The notes under the pieces: model-generated
Told to the model about the DNA's origin: nothing
What the model saw: only the letters and a program-made list of their open reading frames with translations
Database searches by the model: none
Translations under genes and position numbers: made by a program
DNA from: an uncultured Eubacterium sp.
GTDB taxonomy: Bacteria > Bacillota > Clostridia > Lachnospirales > Lachnospiraceae
Assembly: GCA_958446835.1 (NCBI GenBank)
Contig: CAUCXT010000003.1
Span: forward strand, 59,353 to 123,352
Length of the DNA: 64,000 nucleotides
Direction of reading: 5' to 3'
In this document: in pieces, positions 35,507-44,127 of the stretch
Numbering within the stretch: position 1 is the first letter of the stretch
Layout of the letters: each line of letters begins with the position of its first letter

Positions 35507-35535
35507 TTTACAAATTTTATTTTGAGTGTTACACT
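35507..35535 (+). promoter_or_regulatory. Possible promoter of the gene at 35591
   Basis: TTTACA (35507-35512), 17 bases, TACACT (35530-35535). Confidence 0.55.
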
Positions 35536-35590
35536 TTCAACAGCTTAACTTTTCAAATAATCTGGTTTTAGCAATTGAGGGAGAATAATA

Positions 35591-36424
35591 ATGGGATTAA
35601 TAATATTTTTTGTAATCTGGTACTTTGCGTACGCGCGCAACAATCCAAAGATTTTCAGTAAGCTGAAAAAAAAGAAGGGACTCATAATTTTCATACTTAT
35701 CGCCCTCTTCTTTTCGAATGCTTCCGGAAGTCTTTTCAGCCTTTCATTCGGACTTGGTTCGCTTCTTATTCCTGCTTATGTTATTTACCGAATCATTAAG
35801 TCAATCACTGCTCCTGATGAAACAGCTAAAAATAAGGAATTTAAAAAAGAGACAAAAGAGGTACGAAACAGCACAATTCCTAAGTCTGAGCAGCTTCCGA
35901 ACGCTGTTCCGAAGAGAATCAAGATTGTAGAAAAATTCAACGATAAATACGACCTCACCTTGACTCCATCTCAGATTCAGACCATCGTTGATGCCTCTTA
36001 TGTATCAACCGACTGGGAATACCTTATTCTTTCAATGCAGAAGGAATACCAGACGATACACCAGTGGTACAAGGCTCCTATCGGAGGATGGCTCCGCATC
36101 TACCTGAAGGTATTCGATGTCCAGACCGTCTCCTCTGATATGGCTCAGCAGAAGCGTATCTGCATAGATTCATTCGACCAGATATTCCGCTCGATTGATT
36201 TGACGTCCTACAACACACCTGCATGGGATATCAGCAGAATCAACAATACTTATATGACCAACTTTGATGACATATCATTCATGATGGCATATCGTTTTCT
36301 CGAAGCAAACGGACGCAAATACACTCTCGGTGAAGTCGAAATCCTGCACACCGATGATGAACTCTCAGACCTTAAGAAAAAGTATGACGCTGAGACTGCC
36401 GAAGCGGGCGTTGGAGTGCATTAA
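35591..36424 (+). CDS. Membrane-anchored protein of unknown function
   Basis: A 277-residue protein. Residues 3-18 and 29-66 form two or three hydrophobic segments, with a Lys-rich linker (about 75-105) leading to a soluble domain of about 170 residues. That domain has 'LTLTPSQIQTIVDASYVSTDWEYLILSMQKEYQ' and 'WLRIYLKVFDVQTVSSD', which look mostly helical. I recognise no family. GAGGGAG precedes the ATG. It stands alone between two intergenic spacers, with a terminator at 36493. Whether it belongs functionally with the DUF975 gene is unknown. Confidence 0.7.
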   Translation: MGLIIFFVIWYFAYARNNPKIFSKLKKKKGLIIFILIALFFSNASGSLFSLSFGLGSLLIPAYVIYRIIKSITAPDETAKNKEFKKETKEVRNSTIPKSEQLPNAVPKRIKIVEKFNDKYDLTLTPSQIQTIVDASYVSTDWEYLILSMQKEYQTIHQWYKAPIGGWLRIYLKVFDVQTVSSDMAQQKRICIDSFDQIFRSIDLTSYNTPAWDISRINNTYMTNFDDISFMMAYRFLEANGRKYTLGEVEILHTDDELSDLKKKYDAETAEAGVGVH

Positions 36425-36492
36425 GTACTATATTTTGGTGCTGATAGCTCTCCTTCCGGTGTACACTTCGCAAATATTTATTAAAAATATGA

Positions 36493-36534
36493 AAACCCCA
36501 TAATAGCATTTTAGTTCAATGCAATTATGGGGTT
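36493..36534. terminator. Bidirectional terminator
   Basis: AAACCCCATAATAGCATT pairs with its near complement (about 15 base pairs, loop near TTAGTTC), with A4 before and T3 after, between converging genes. Confidence 0.8.
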
Positions 36535-36537
36535 TGT

Positions 36538-37041
36538 CTATAATTCTTCCGTTACTTTTTTCCTATACGCATCATTCACATCATCACTACAGCTATCCAA
36601 ATTTTCCTGTTTCACATCTTCGCCACCGGCTTGACCCTTCTCAACAAACTTATGGGTAGCAAGCCACCTTATTCCGTGATAGATACCGCGAATCACCGCA
36701 AAGACCGCAAACATGACAATAAATCCCATGACACCGAACACAATATCCGCAAATTCCATGTTGCCCGTATTGCTGATTTTCTGCCCGATTTCAATTGCAA
36801 ATGTGATTACAAGAATAAGTGTAAACACATATATCCACGCAATCACCATAACATGTTTCTTGCCGGCAAGCCACTTAAAAAGCGGATACACAACAAAAAT
36901 CATCATCATGCCCAGTATTCCTATAACCAGAAAATGCAAATCCTTGTCCGAAAAATTATACTCGAACCTGTCATTCAAATGCATTATGTAATTATGTATT
37001 CTGGCAATTATTTCCGTAATACCGTATAATACCTCTCTCAT
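36538..37041 (-). CDS. Small multi-span membrane protein of unknown function
   Basis: A 167-residue protein starting MREVLYGITEIIARI, with four hydrophobic segments around residues 38-55, 65-85, 95-115 and a charged C-terminal tail (about 140-167) that is acidic and Lys-rich. The ATG at 37041 follows GGGGGAG, so the ATG at 37068 is not used. No family recognised. It has its own promoter region upstream and a terminator directly after it. Confidence 0.65.
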   Translation of the reverse strand: MREVLYGITEIIARIHNYIMHLNDRFEYNFSDKDLHFLVIGILGMMMIFVVYPLFKWLAGKKHVMVIAWIYVFTLILVITFAIEIGQKISNTGNMEFADIVFGVMGFIVMFAVFAVIRGIYHGIRWLATHKFVEKGQAGGEDVKQENLDSCSDDVNDAYRKKVTEEL

Positions 37042-37199
37042 AAACATCTCCCCCTTAGCCTGTGACATACATAATAATATTTACTTGGCGAATATTTTAT
37101 CATAGTTGAGGGAATTGTACAATATGCAAGAAAGAATGTTGTTATTGTAAAACACAAAATTTTTATATACAGCTTATTTTACATATTTAATAAATTTCC

Positions 37200-37228
37200 A
37201 AGACAAAAAAATGCATTAGTGATATAAT
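37200..37228 (+). promoter_or_regulatory. Promoter of the NERD gene
   Basis: AAGACA (37200-37205), 17 bases, perfect TATAAT (37223-37228). The -35 box is weak. Confidence 0.6.
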
Positions 37229-37256
37229 TAAAAAAAGGAACGAAGGGAACCTGGCT

Positions 37257-38015
37257 ATGAGTTTTTGGAATGATTTAAAAAATATATTCACAAACGGTGA
37301 GCCTGTATTTACACCTGTTGAAATGTGGAATAAACCAAGGGGAACACTTGGAGAATTTAGAACAGACTATGTGCTGAATAATGAAGCGTTAAAAGAACTT
37401 AGTTATATACGAACTATTAGTAATGTATATGTAGAAAATAACGGAAACTATACAGAAATAGATGTAATTGCTCTGACCGATAAGGGTATCTACGTCATGG
37501 AGTCCAAAAACTACAAAGGCTGGATATACGGACGCGCAGATGATACCAACTGGACGCAATGCTTCAAAAATGGAGAAAAGTACAAATTTTACAATCCTAT
37601 AAAACAAAATGAAAGTCACATTAACAAGCTGTCCCGATATCTCGGAGTTGATAGAAACAACATGTTTTCATTTATCATATTTTCCGATTTATGCACGCTT
37701 AAATCAGTACCACCCTCAACATCAAATATGTGTATTATCAACCGCTACAGTTTGCTATGGGTAATGAAAAGGGAGTTAAGTCTCAAACCAACTATATTTA
37801 CCCATCAGGAAATAGATATGTTATATTCTAAGCTCATACCACTTACAAAAAAGACAGAGGCAGAAAAGCAGCAGCACATAGATAGAGTAAAAGGATACAC
37901 AACTGGCGATATTTGCCCTTACTGTATGAAGCCCCTGAGGTTAATTGATGGTCCTTACGGCAAATTTTACGGATGTACAGGGTATCCAAATTGTAAATTT
38001 AAAAGAAAGGCTTAA
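37257..38015 (+). CDS. NERD-domain nuclease-like protein with topoisomerase-type zinc finger
   Basis: A 252-residue protein. NERD core (about 28-140): 'GEFRTDYVL', then 'TEIDVIALTDKGIYVMESKNY' giving the Asp and E-x-K residues of a PD-(D/E)XK nuclease fold. Residues 220-250 form a zinc ribbon, 'CPYCMKPLRL' and 'CTGYPNCKFKRK', like those at the C-terminus of topoisomerase I. Such fusions are seen in bacteria with unknown roles in DNA processing or defence (inference). No signal peptide. Confidence 0.88.
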   Translation: MSFWNDLKNIFTNGEPVFTPVEMWNKPRGTLGEFRTDYVLNNEALKELSYIRTISNVYVENNGNYTEIDVIALTDKGIYVMESKNYKGWIYGRADDTNWTQCFKNGEKYKFYNPIKQNESHINKLSRYLGVDRNNMFSFIIFSDLCTLKSVPPSTSNMCIINRYSLLWVMKRELSLKPTIFTHQEIDMLYSKLIPLTKKTEAEKQQHIDRVKGYTTGDICPYCMKPLRLIDGPYGKFYGCTGYPNCKFKRKA

Positions 38016-38039
38016 TCAAGAAGCATATTTAATGACCGA

Positions 38040-38068
38040 TTGCCTTAATCTTCCCAAATATGTAAAAT
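38040..38068 (+). promoter_or_regulatory. Promoter of the Uma2-like gene
   Basis: TTGCCT (38040-38045), 17 bases, TAAAAT (38063-38068). Confidence 0.6.
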
Positions 38069-38179
38069 ATTTAATGAAGTTATGATTTAATGTGATTATT
38101 ATAAAAAACAAAATCAAGCTAAATGATAAGAAAGCCGTGAGAATAAGCCCCAATAATAACATCGAAAGGAAGTAATCTT

Positions 38180-38743
38180 ATGCCAGCAACACAACCACAA
38201 GTTAATTCAATAACTTTAGCTCAATACGAAGCTCTCCCGGAAGATAAGAGAGTTGAAGTTTTCGATGGTGTTATCTATGACATGGCAAGCCCATCGCAGG
38301 CTCACCAGACAATATCAATGGAACTATCAACGCTTATAAATACCTATATTAAGAAGAAAAAAGGCTCCTGCCGTGTATTCACCGCTCCATTCGATGTAAA
38401 ATTATCCGACCACCCTCTTACCATTGTTCAGCCGGACATCATGGTTATCTGTGATAAAAATAAGCTGGACGGAAAAAGATGCAACGGTGCTCCTGATTTC
38501 ATCATTGAAATTGTTTCACCCGGAAATCCAGCAGACGATTATATCCGCAAGCTCTATCACTATAAGAATGCCGGTGTACGTGAGTATTGGATAGTCGACC
38601 CAAACAGACAGCTTGTTACTGTTAATTACTTTGAAACTAATATGCTCACCATTCAGTACTCATTTGATTCTATCATCAAGGTGAACATTTATGACGATTT
38701 GCTTATTAACTTCTCTGAAATTGCGGAATTATTGAATACCTAA
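38180..38743 (+). CDS. Uma2 family (DUF820) endonuclease-like protein
   Basis: A 187-residue protein of the PD-(D/E)XK-related Uma2 family. Motifs are 'EVFDGVIYDMASPSQAHQ', 'VQPDIMVICD' (Asp), 'PDFIIEIVSPGN' (Glu) and 'KLYHYKNAGVREYWIVDPN'. These families are abundant in cyanobacteria and Chloroflexi and less common in Lachnospiraceae; their function is unknown. It lies beside a NERD nuclease-like gene. It has its own promoter and is followed by a hairpin at 38771. Confidence 0.88.
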   Translation: MPATQPQVNSITLAQYEALPEDKRVEVFDGVIYDMASPSQAHQTISMELSTLINTYIKKKKGSCRVFTAPFDVKLSDHPLTIVQPDIMVICDKNKLDGKRCNGAPDFIIEIVSPGNPADDYIRKLYHYKNAGVREYWIVDPNRQLVTVNYFETNMLTIQYSFDSIIKVNIYDDLLINFSEIAELLNT

Positions 38744-38760
38744 AGAATAAGTCATGTGCA

Positions 38761-38809
38761 AAATAAAAAGGAGGTTCACAAACACTTGTAAGAAGTGATT
38801 GTGAACCTC
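38761..38809 (-). terminator. Terminator for the GGGtGRT operon
   Basis: GAGGTTCAC and GTGAACCTC, with further inner pairing (ACACTT with AAGTG), are followed by TTTTT on the minus strand. It also follows the Uma2 gene on the plus strand, but without a good T-run there. Confidence 0.7.
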
Positions 38810-38925
38810 TATGTTATTTCCAATATGTCTTCGGTTTGTGTCTTGTCCGTGTGTCTTGTGTGTGTCTTACACACTCATTTTGAGACAATTCCATAAACAC
38901 TCAAACCCTTATTTTAAAGGAAAAA

Positions 38926-39936
38926 CTAGAATCTGTTGTTATCAGCAGCTTCCTGTATCGCAACAGCCACAGCTACAGTAGCACCAACCATAGGGTTGTT
39001 ACCCATACCGATAAGACCCATCATCTCAACGTGAGCAGGAACTGATGAAGAACCGGCAAACTGAGCGTCTGAGTGCATACGTCCCATAGTATCTGTCATA
39101 CCGTAGGAAGCAGGACCTGCTGCCATGTTATCCGGGTGAAGTGTACGGCCTGTACCACCGCCTGAAGCAACTGAGAAGTACTTCTTGCCTGCCTCAATTC
39201 TCTCCTTCTTGTAAGTACCTGCAACCGGGTGCTGGAATCTTGTAGGGTTAGTTGAGTTACCTGTGATGGATACGTCAACATTCTCCTTCCACATGATTGC
39301 AACGCCTTCTGTTACATCGTTAGCGCCGTAGCAGTTAACCTTAGCTCTAGGGCCATTGGAGTAGGACTTACGGAATACTTCCTTAACCTCTCCTGTGTGG
39401 TAGTTCATCTCTGTCTCAACGTATGTAAAGCCGTTGATTCTTGAGATAATCTGTGCAGCGTCCTTGCCAAGTCCGTTAAGGATAACACGAAGTGGCTTCT
39501 GACGTACCTTGTTAGCATTGTTAGCGATACCGATAGCGCCCTCAGCAGCAGCGAATGACTCATGACCTGCTAAGAAGCAGAAGCAGTCTGTCTCTTCCTC
39601 AAGTAACATCTTACCGAGGTTACCGTGACCAAGACCAACCTTTCTCTGGTCTGCAACAGAACCAGGGATACAGAAAGCCTGTAAGCCCTCACCGATTGCA
39701 GCAGCAGCCTCTGAAGCCTTGCGTGCGTTCTTCTTAATAGCGATTGCAGCACCTACAATGTAAGCCCAGCAAGCGTTCTCAAAACAAATTGGCTGTACGC
39801 CCTTGATCATGTTGTAAACATCAAGACCGGCATCCTTAGTAATCTTCTCAGCTTCCTCAATAGAAGCGATTCCATAGCTATTTAAAACAGAATTGATCTT
39901 GTCAATTCTTCTTTCATATGATTCAAATAAAGCCAT
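38926..39936 (-). CDS. GGGtGRT protein
   Basis: A 336-residue soluble protein of the family named after its conserved sequence: GGGTGRT at residues 259-265, followed by 'HPDNMAAGPASYGMTDTMGR'. It carries six or more cysteines (51, 56, 89, 118, 120, 202), and 'LGHGNLGKMLLEEETDCFCFL' is another conserved segment. Known in Clostridia and some Fusobacteria and Spirochaetes; function unknown to me. The preceding gene is NifU-like, 16 bases away, an arrangement conserved for this family as I recall it. Very regular codon use suggests strong expression (impression, not computed). Confidence 0.92.
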   Translation of the reverse strand: MALFESYERRIDKINSVLNSYGIASIEEAEKITKDAGLDVYNMIKGVQPICFENACWAYIVGAAIAIKKNARKASEAAAAIGEGLQAFCIPGSVADQRKVGLGHGNLGKMLLEEETDCFCFLAGHESFAAAEGAIGIANNANKVRQKPLRVILNGLGKDAAQIISRINGFTYVETEMNYHTGEVKEVFRKSYSNGPRAKVNCYGANDVTEGVAIMWKENVDVSITGNSTNPTRFQHPVAGTYKKERIEAGKKYFSVASGGGTGRTLHPDNMAAGPASYGMTDTMGRMHSDAQFAGSSSVPAHVEMMGLIGMGNNPMVGATVAVAVAIQEAADNNRF

Positions 39937-39952
39937 TATACTGTCCTCCTGA

Positions 39953-40645
39953 TTATTCTACTCTTGGATCGATGATCTTTACTGCATCAGCAACTCTTCC
40001 GTACTGACCCTTAGCCTTCTCCCAAGCTGTGTTAGCATCGTCACCCTTCTTGATGAAGTCTGTCATCTTGCCAAGGCTTACGAACTGATAACCGATAATC
40101 TGACCCTCATCATCAAGAGCGATTCCTGTTACATAGCCCTCTGCCATCTCAAGGTAACGAGGTCCCTTCTTAAGAGTACCGTACATTGTACCAACCTGTG
40201 AACGAAGACCCTTACCAAGATCCTCAAGGCCTGCTCCAACCGGAAGACCTTCCTCAGAGAAAGCACTCTGTGTTCTACCGTAGATAATCTGTAATGCGAG
40301 CTCTCTCATAGCTGTGTTGATAGCGTCACATACAAGGTCTGTATTCATAGCCTCTAATACTGTAAGGCCAGGTAAAATCTCAGCTGCCATAGCTGCTGAA
40401 TGTGTCATACCTGAGCATCCGATAGTCTCAACAAGAGCCTCCTGGATGATACCTTCCTTAACATTAAGAGTGAGCTTGCAGGCACCCTGCTGTGGTGCAC
40501 ACCAGCCTACACCGTGTGTAAGACCGGAAATATCTGTAACCTGCTTATTTCTTACCCATTTTCCTTCTGTAGGAACCGGCGCTGCGCCATGATGTACGCC
40601 CTGAGCGACTGTACACATCTTTTCTACTTCATGTGAATAAATCAT
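39953..40645 (-). CDS. NifU-like iron-sulfur cluster assembly scaffold partner
   Basis: A 230-residue protein. The N-terminal part resembles the NifU/IscU scaffold: cysteines at 49, 56, 77 ('IGCSGMTHSAAMAAEIL') and 106 ('LVCDAINTAMREL'), with 'LTLNVKEGII' strands. It has a longer C-terminal part ('LRSQVGTMYGTLKKGPRYLE') absent from IscU. It probably binds a cluster for, or with, the GGGtGRT protein downstream. The ATG at 40645 follows AAAGGAG; an open frame to 40756 through the leader is rejected. Function inferred from the fold only. Confidence 0.85.
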   Translation of the reverse strand: MIYSHEVEKMCTVAQGVHHGAAPVPTEGKWVRNKQVTDISGLTHGVGWCAPQQGACKLTLNVKEGIIQEALVETIGCSGMTHSAAMAAEILPGLTVLEAMNTDLVCDAINTAMRELALQIIYGRTQSAFSEEGLPVGAGLEDLGKGLRSQVGTMYGTLKKGPRYLEMAEGYVTGIALDDEGQIIGYQFVSLGKMTDFIKKGDDANTAWEKAKGQYGRVADAVKIIDPRVE

Positions 40646-40675
40646 TGTAAAACTCCTTTCAGAATCAGATTCCAT

Positions 40676-40719
40676 TTGCGAAGCTGTCTGTGTGGCGTGT
40701 CTGGCACCACTCCTCGCAA
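40676..40719 (-). promoter_or_regulatory. Structured 5' leader of the NifU-like/GGGtGRT operon
   Basis: As minus-strand RNA: outer stem UUGCGA/UCGCAA, inner stem GUGGUG/CGCCAC (with one U-G pair) and a 7-base loop CCAGACA. The 3' internal loop repeats CAGACA. It ends about 30 bases before the ATG. A candidate cis-regulatory RNA; no ligand known. Confidence 0.5.
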
Positions 40720-40731
40720 TTACTTGTATTT

Positions 40732-40760
40732 TCTCATATTTCGACAAAAATTTCAAGTAC
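40732..40760 (-). promoter_or_regulatory. Possible promoter of the NifU-like/GGGtGRT operon
   Basis: Minus strand TTGAAA, 17 bases, GAAAAT, placed just before the structured leader. The -10 box is imperfect. Confidence 0.4.
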
Positions 40761-40834
40761 TAAGTTGGTCATTAAGCAAAATATTGTTTTTTATTTAACA
40801 ATTATTTCAGAACAGTGCATTACAAAACAGAGTA

Positions 40835-43800
40835 TTATAACCCTCTTATTGTAAAAGCAACTCTCTGCTCCTTCTCAGCGCTCACACAATACTCCGGATG
40901 TACCGGTGCTCCCCAGCTGTCATCACCGCCGACACCGCGCGCGGCACCTAGTATCCTGACAAACGTATAACGTGCAGCCGGAAGGTCATTTATCTTATAT
41001 GCACTCTGAAGCTCCTGCTGTGAGCATGGCAGAACCGTCATATCGAACGGCTTTTCCAGCGCCTCTATTCTCAGACCGTGCCCGAATTCATCAACAACCT
41101 TTACATAGCGCACATCGTGGCGGTTGCCGCACTCCTGCGGGTCAAGGTAAGGTGTGACATTGTCCGCCACTCTTCCCTTATATATTCCGAGCTTTGCCCC
41201 GGCACAGCGGTCATTATAATTCTCCTCAGGTCCTCTTCCGTAGAACTCCATTCTGTCAAACATCTTATCCATGGTGATATTTACGCCAAATGCAGCCATC
41301 TGAGGAAGCCCTTCTTTTCCATGGAAGCTGCCGGTACATTCTATGCTTCCATCCGGCAGCATGCGGTACATCACTTCGCCGTCCGACACAGGATTCGTGT
41401 AAAATGTATAGTGGCATATAATTTTCACCGCCGCGATACTCTTTGCAAACTCAGCCCCCTTAAGTCCTGTTCCGTAAAGCTCATCCGTCTTATCAAGAAT
41501 AAACTCATCAGGTGTGACTGTTCCATCAAGCTTTCGACCATCTCTCAGCTCATACACAACCTTGACACCATCACATCTTTGCAGCTGGCTGACGCCCTGC
41601 CATACAGCGCTTGTCACAGGGAAAGCATTTCCCTTGTCATTGTCGGTTGCCGCACGGAAAAATTCAAGTGTCGGAACCTTCTCTATAGTCTCAAGTCCTT
41701 TGATTTTAAGAGATATAAGTCCGCCCTCCTGACGGGAGAATATCGCATGCGTGTGCCCTGCCTTGACACCTATGCAGGTTGCACCCATCACCACGTCATC
41801 AAAATACTTAACCTCATTGTCCGACTGAGTCTTATCTGATTTAACATTTTTTGCCACAATCGTTTCACTCTGTCCCCATGCAGCCACATGACCTACATTC
41901 GCCCAGGGTCTGTATCCCATAAGAACGGCGCGGCACTCCATAACATACTCGCCGTCATTCTCCATTGAAGGGAAGCTTACCGGAACGAACTCCTCCGCTC
42001 CTGCGGCTACATCGCGCGCAAAGGTTCCTGCCCACACAGCTTTTCCGTCCTTTAACAGACGCACCTCAAACATATAGTCATCCGTTGACTCAAAAAGATT
42101 CTCATTTACTATAAGCACACCCTGATTTGTCAGATGAAGCTTGATATTCTGGTAGAGATATTTTACCTCCTGTGCCTTAGGTGAAAGCCTTCTGTCCGCA
42201 AAGATTATCCCGTCTCCGCTAAAATAGTAATCGCAAGGTCTCTCCTTGAAATCTCCGCCAACTTTAAGTTCCAAGCTTCCCGGTGTAATATTAGGAAGTT
42301 TTTCATAGGTCTGGACATTTCCGTACCTTCCGATGACATCCTCATCTATCAGCTTTCCGTCCCTTGTAAGTATCGCCTGGTCAGCAAAATCCCATATAAA
42401 ACCGCCCTGATACTGCTCATAGTCATACTCAAGCTTCGTGTATTTTTCCATGCCGCCACAGGAATTTCCCATTCCGTGCATATATTCGCAGCTTATGTAA
42501 GGCTTCTGCGGCTTGCTCTCAAGATACTCCCTTATCTCATCAGGCTTAGCGTACATCCTGCTCTCCATGTCGGTTATATCAGAATAGCGTCTGTCATGTA
42601 CACAGCCCTCATAGTGCACCAGCCTCTCCGGATTTCTCTCATGGAAGAATCTGCTCATCGCCAGAATATCCTCCCCCGCAAATGACTCGTTTCCGCATGA
42701 CCAGATAAGCACGCTAGGATGATTTTTGTCCCTCTCAAGCATTGACTGCGCCCTGTCAAGCACGTTCTCCTTCCACATCGGCTCACTGCCCGGTGTTATG
42801 TAAGGCGCCTCATTTCCGGTGTTGACAGCCCATGTTCCATGTGTCTCAAGGTTGGTCTCATCGATAAGATATACCCCGAACTCATCGCACAGCTCATACC
42901 AGTAGCTCTGGTTAGGATAATGGCTTGTCCTTACAGCGTTGATGTTAAGGCTTTTTATTATCCTTATATCCTCAAGAAGCTCATCCTTCTTAAGTGCCCT
43001 TCCGTTCACACATGAAAATTCATGCCTGTTCACGCCCTTAAAGACAATACGCTTTCCATTTATGCACATCACGCCGTTTTTCATCTCAAAGGTTCTGAAA
43101 CCGATTCGCTGAGGAATATACTCCACAAGCTCACCGTCCTCATTGTATACGGATATGTTGAGAAGGTACAGGTTCGGAACCTCCGCGCTCCATGTGAGCA
43201 CCTCCGGCACCTCTGCCTTAAAGTGCATGTTCTCCTTTATCGCAAGCCCCATTCTCATAAGAACGCTCTTGCCGGTCTTATCAACAAGCTCATATCCGAC
43301 TGTTCCGGCTATATTTCCGTCGATTTTAAGCTCACAGTCAAGTGTGCCAGTACTGTAGTCGTCCTTAAGACCCGCCTTTACAAAAATATCCCTCACATGT
43401 GTGTCCGGCACGGCATAGATGAACACATCACGGAATATTCCCGAAAATCTGAAAAAATCCTGATCCTCAAGCCAGCTCGCACTGCTGTGCTTGTACACCT
43501 CAACAGCAAGCTTGTTTCCCTTCTCCTTTATAAACGGTGTTATGTCCCACTCCGACGGTGTGAAGCTGTCCTCCGAATATCCTACAAAGGTGCCGTTTAT
43601 CCACACATAGAATGCCTTCTCGACACCCTGAAATGATATGTAAGTCTTTTTTCCAAGAAGTGCCTCATCCACATCAAAATACGTCACATAGGACCCGACC
43701 GGGTTATGCTTTACAGGCACAAAAGGCGGTCGCAGATTTTCATGGCCCTCCCAAGGATACATCACATTGATATACTGGCAGGTGTCATAGCCTGCAAGCT

Positions 43801-44062
43801 CTATGTGACCCGGAACCTTTATATCGGAAAAACCGCTTATATCGAAATTCTCCTCATAAAAATCCTTCACCCTCTTCTCAGGCACATCGGCATACGAAAA
43901 TTTCCATGTACCGTTAAGGCTCTGTCTTAGCGGCATGTCTAGCCCATACTCAGTGACCTTCTCCTCATAAAATGAGTGGTCTGAGTGAGCCTCCTCCCTG
44001 TTCACCTTAAAAACCTCCGGATTTGCTATCCAGCTCTCATCCGCATTTATAACTCTCTCCAT
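40835..44062 (-). CDS. lacZ: Beta-galactosidase, GH2 (LacZ type)
   Basis: A 1075-residue cytoplasmic enzyme hydrolysing lactose or beta-galacto-oligosaccharides. It has the LacZ domain order: jelly roll ('GTWKFSYADVPE'), Ig-like domains, TIM barrel with acid/base E459 ('SCGNES') and nucleophile E526 ('ISCEYMHGMGNS'), then the small beta-sandwich and the C-terminal LacZ domain 5. No signal peptide. ATG at 44062 with GGAG before it; the longer frame would overlap the upstream gene. Only 65 bases after the fused phospholipid gene, so read-through is likely; no terminator is obvious after its end. Confidence 0.95.
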   Translation of the reverse strand: MERVINADESWIANPEVFKVNREEAHSDHSFYEEKVTEYGLDMPLRQSLNGTWKFSYADVPEKRVKDFYEENFDISGFSDIKVPGHIELAGYDTCQYINVMYPWEGHENLRPPFVPVKHNPVGSYVTYFDVDEALLGKKTYISFQGVEKAFYVWINGTFVGYSEDSFTPSEWDITPFIKEKGNKLAVEVYKHSSASWLEDQDFFRFSGIFRDVFIYAVPDTHVRDIFVKAGLKDDYSTGTLDCELKIDGNIAGTVGYELVDKTGKSVLMRMGLAIKENMHFKAEVPEVLTWSAEVPNLYLLNISVYNEDGELVEYIPQRIGFRTFEMKNGVMCINGKRIVFKGVNRHEFSCVNGRALKKDELLEDIRIIKSLNINAVRTSHYPNQSYWYELCDEFGVYLIDETNLETHGTWAVNTGNEAPYITPGSEPMWKENVLDRAQSMLERDKNHPSVLIWSCGNESFAGEDILAMSRFFHERNPERLVHYEGCVHDRRYSDITDMESRMYAKPDEIREYLESKPQKPYISCEYMHGMGNSCGGMEKYTKLEYDYEQYQGGFIWDFADQAILTRDGKLIDEDVIGRYGNVQTYEKLPNITPGSLELKVGGDFKERPCDYYFSGDGIIFADRRLSPKAQEVKYLYQNIKLHLTNQGVLIVNENLFESTDDYMFEVRLLKDGKAVWAGTFARDVAAGAEEFVPVSFPSMENDGEYVMECRAVLMGYRPWANVGHVAAWGQSETIVAKNVKSDKTQSDNEVKYFDDVVMGATCIGVKAGHTHAIFSRQEGGLISLKIKGLETIEKVPTLEFFRAATDNDKGNAFPVTSAVWQGVSQLQRCDGVKVVYELRDGRKLDGTVTPDEFILDKTDELYGTGLKGAEFAKSIAAVKIICHYTFYTNPVSDGEVMYRMLPDGSIECTGSFHGKEGLPQMAAFGVNITMDKMFDRMEFYGRGPEENYNDRCAGAKLGIYKGRVADNVTPYLDPQECGNRHDVRYVKVVDEFGHGLRIEALEKPFDMTVLPCSQQELQSAYKINDLPAARYTFVRILGAARGVGGDDSWGAPVHPEYCVSAEKEQRVAFTIRGL

Positions 44063-44127
44063 AGCGCAATCTCCATTTTTATAAAATCTTATAGCTAATT
44101 CTACCATTATATACAGTGCTGTGCAAT

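Noticed and set aside
40646..40756. N-terminal extension of the NifU-like protein
   Set aside because: The frame is open through the leader but starts at TTG without a ribosome site; AAAGGAG precedes the ATG at 40645.
40700..40800. Possible known riboswitch class before the NifU-like gene
   Set aside because: No element of a known class (for example cobalamin, SAM or FMN) was recognised, so only a candidate leader is reported.
41078..41839. 253-codon plus-strand frame opposite beta-galactosidase
   Set aside because: It is antisense to a conserved GH2 gene and shows no recognisable domain.
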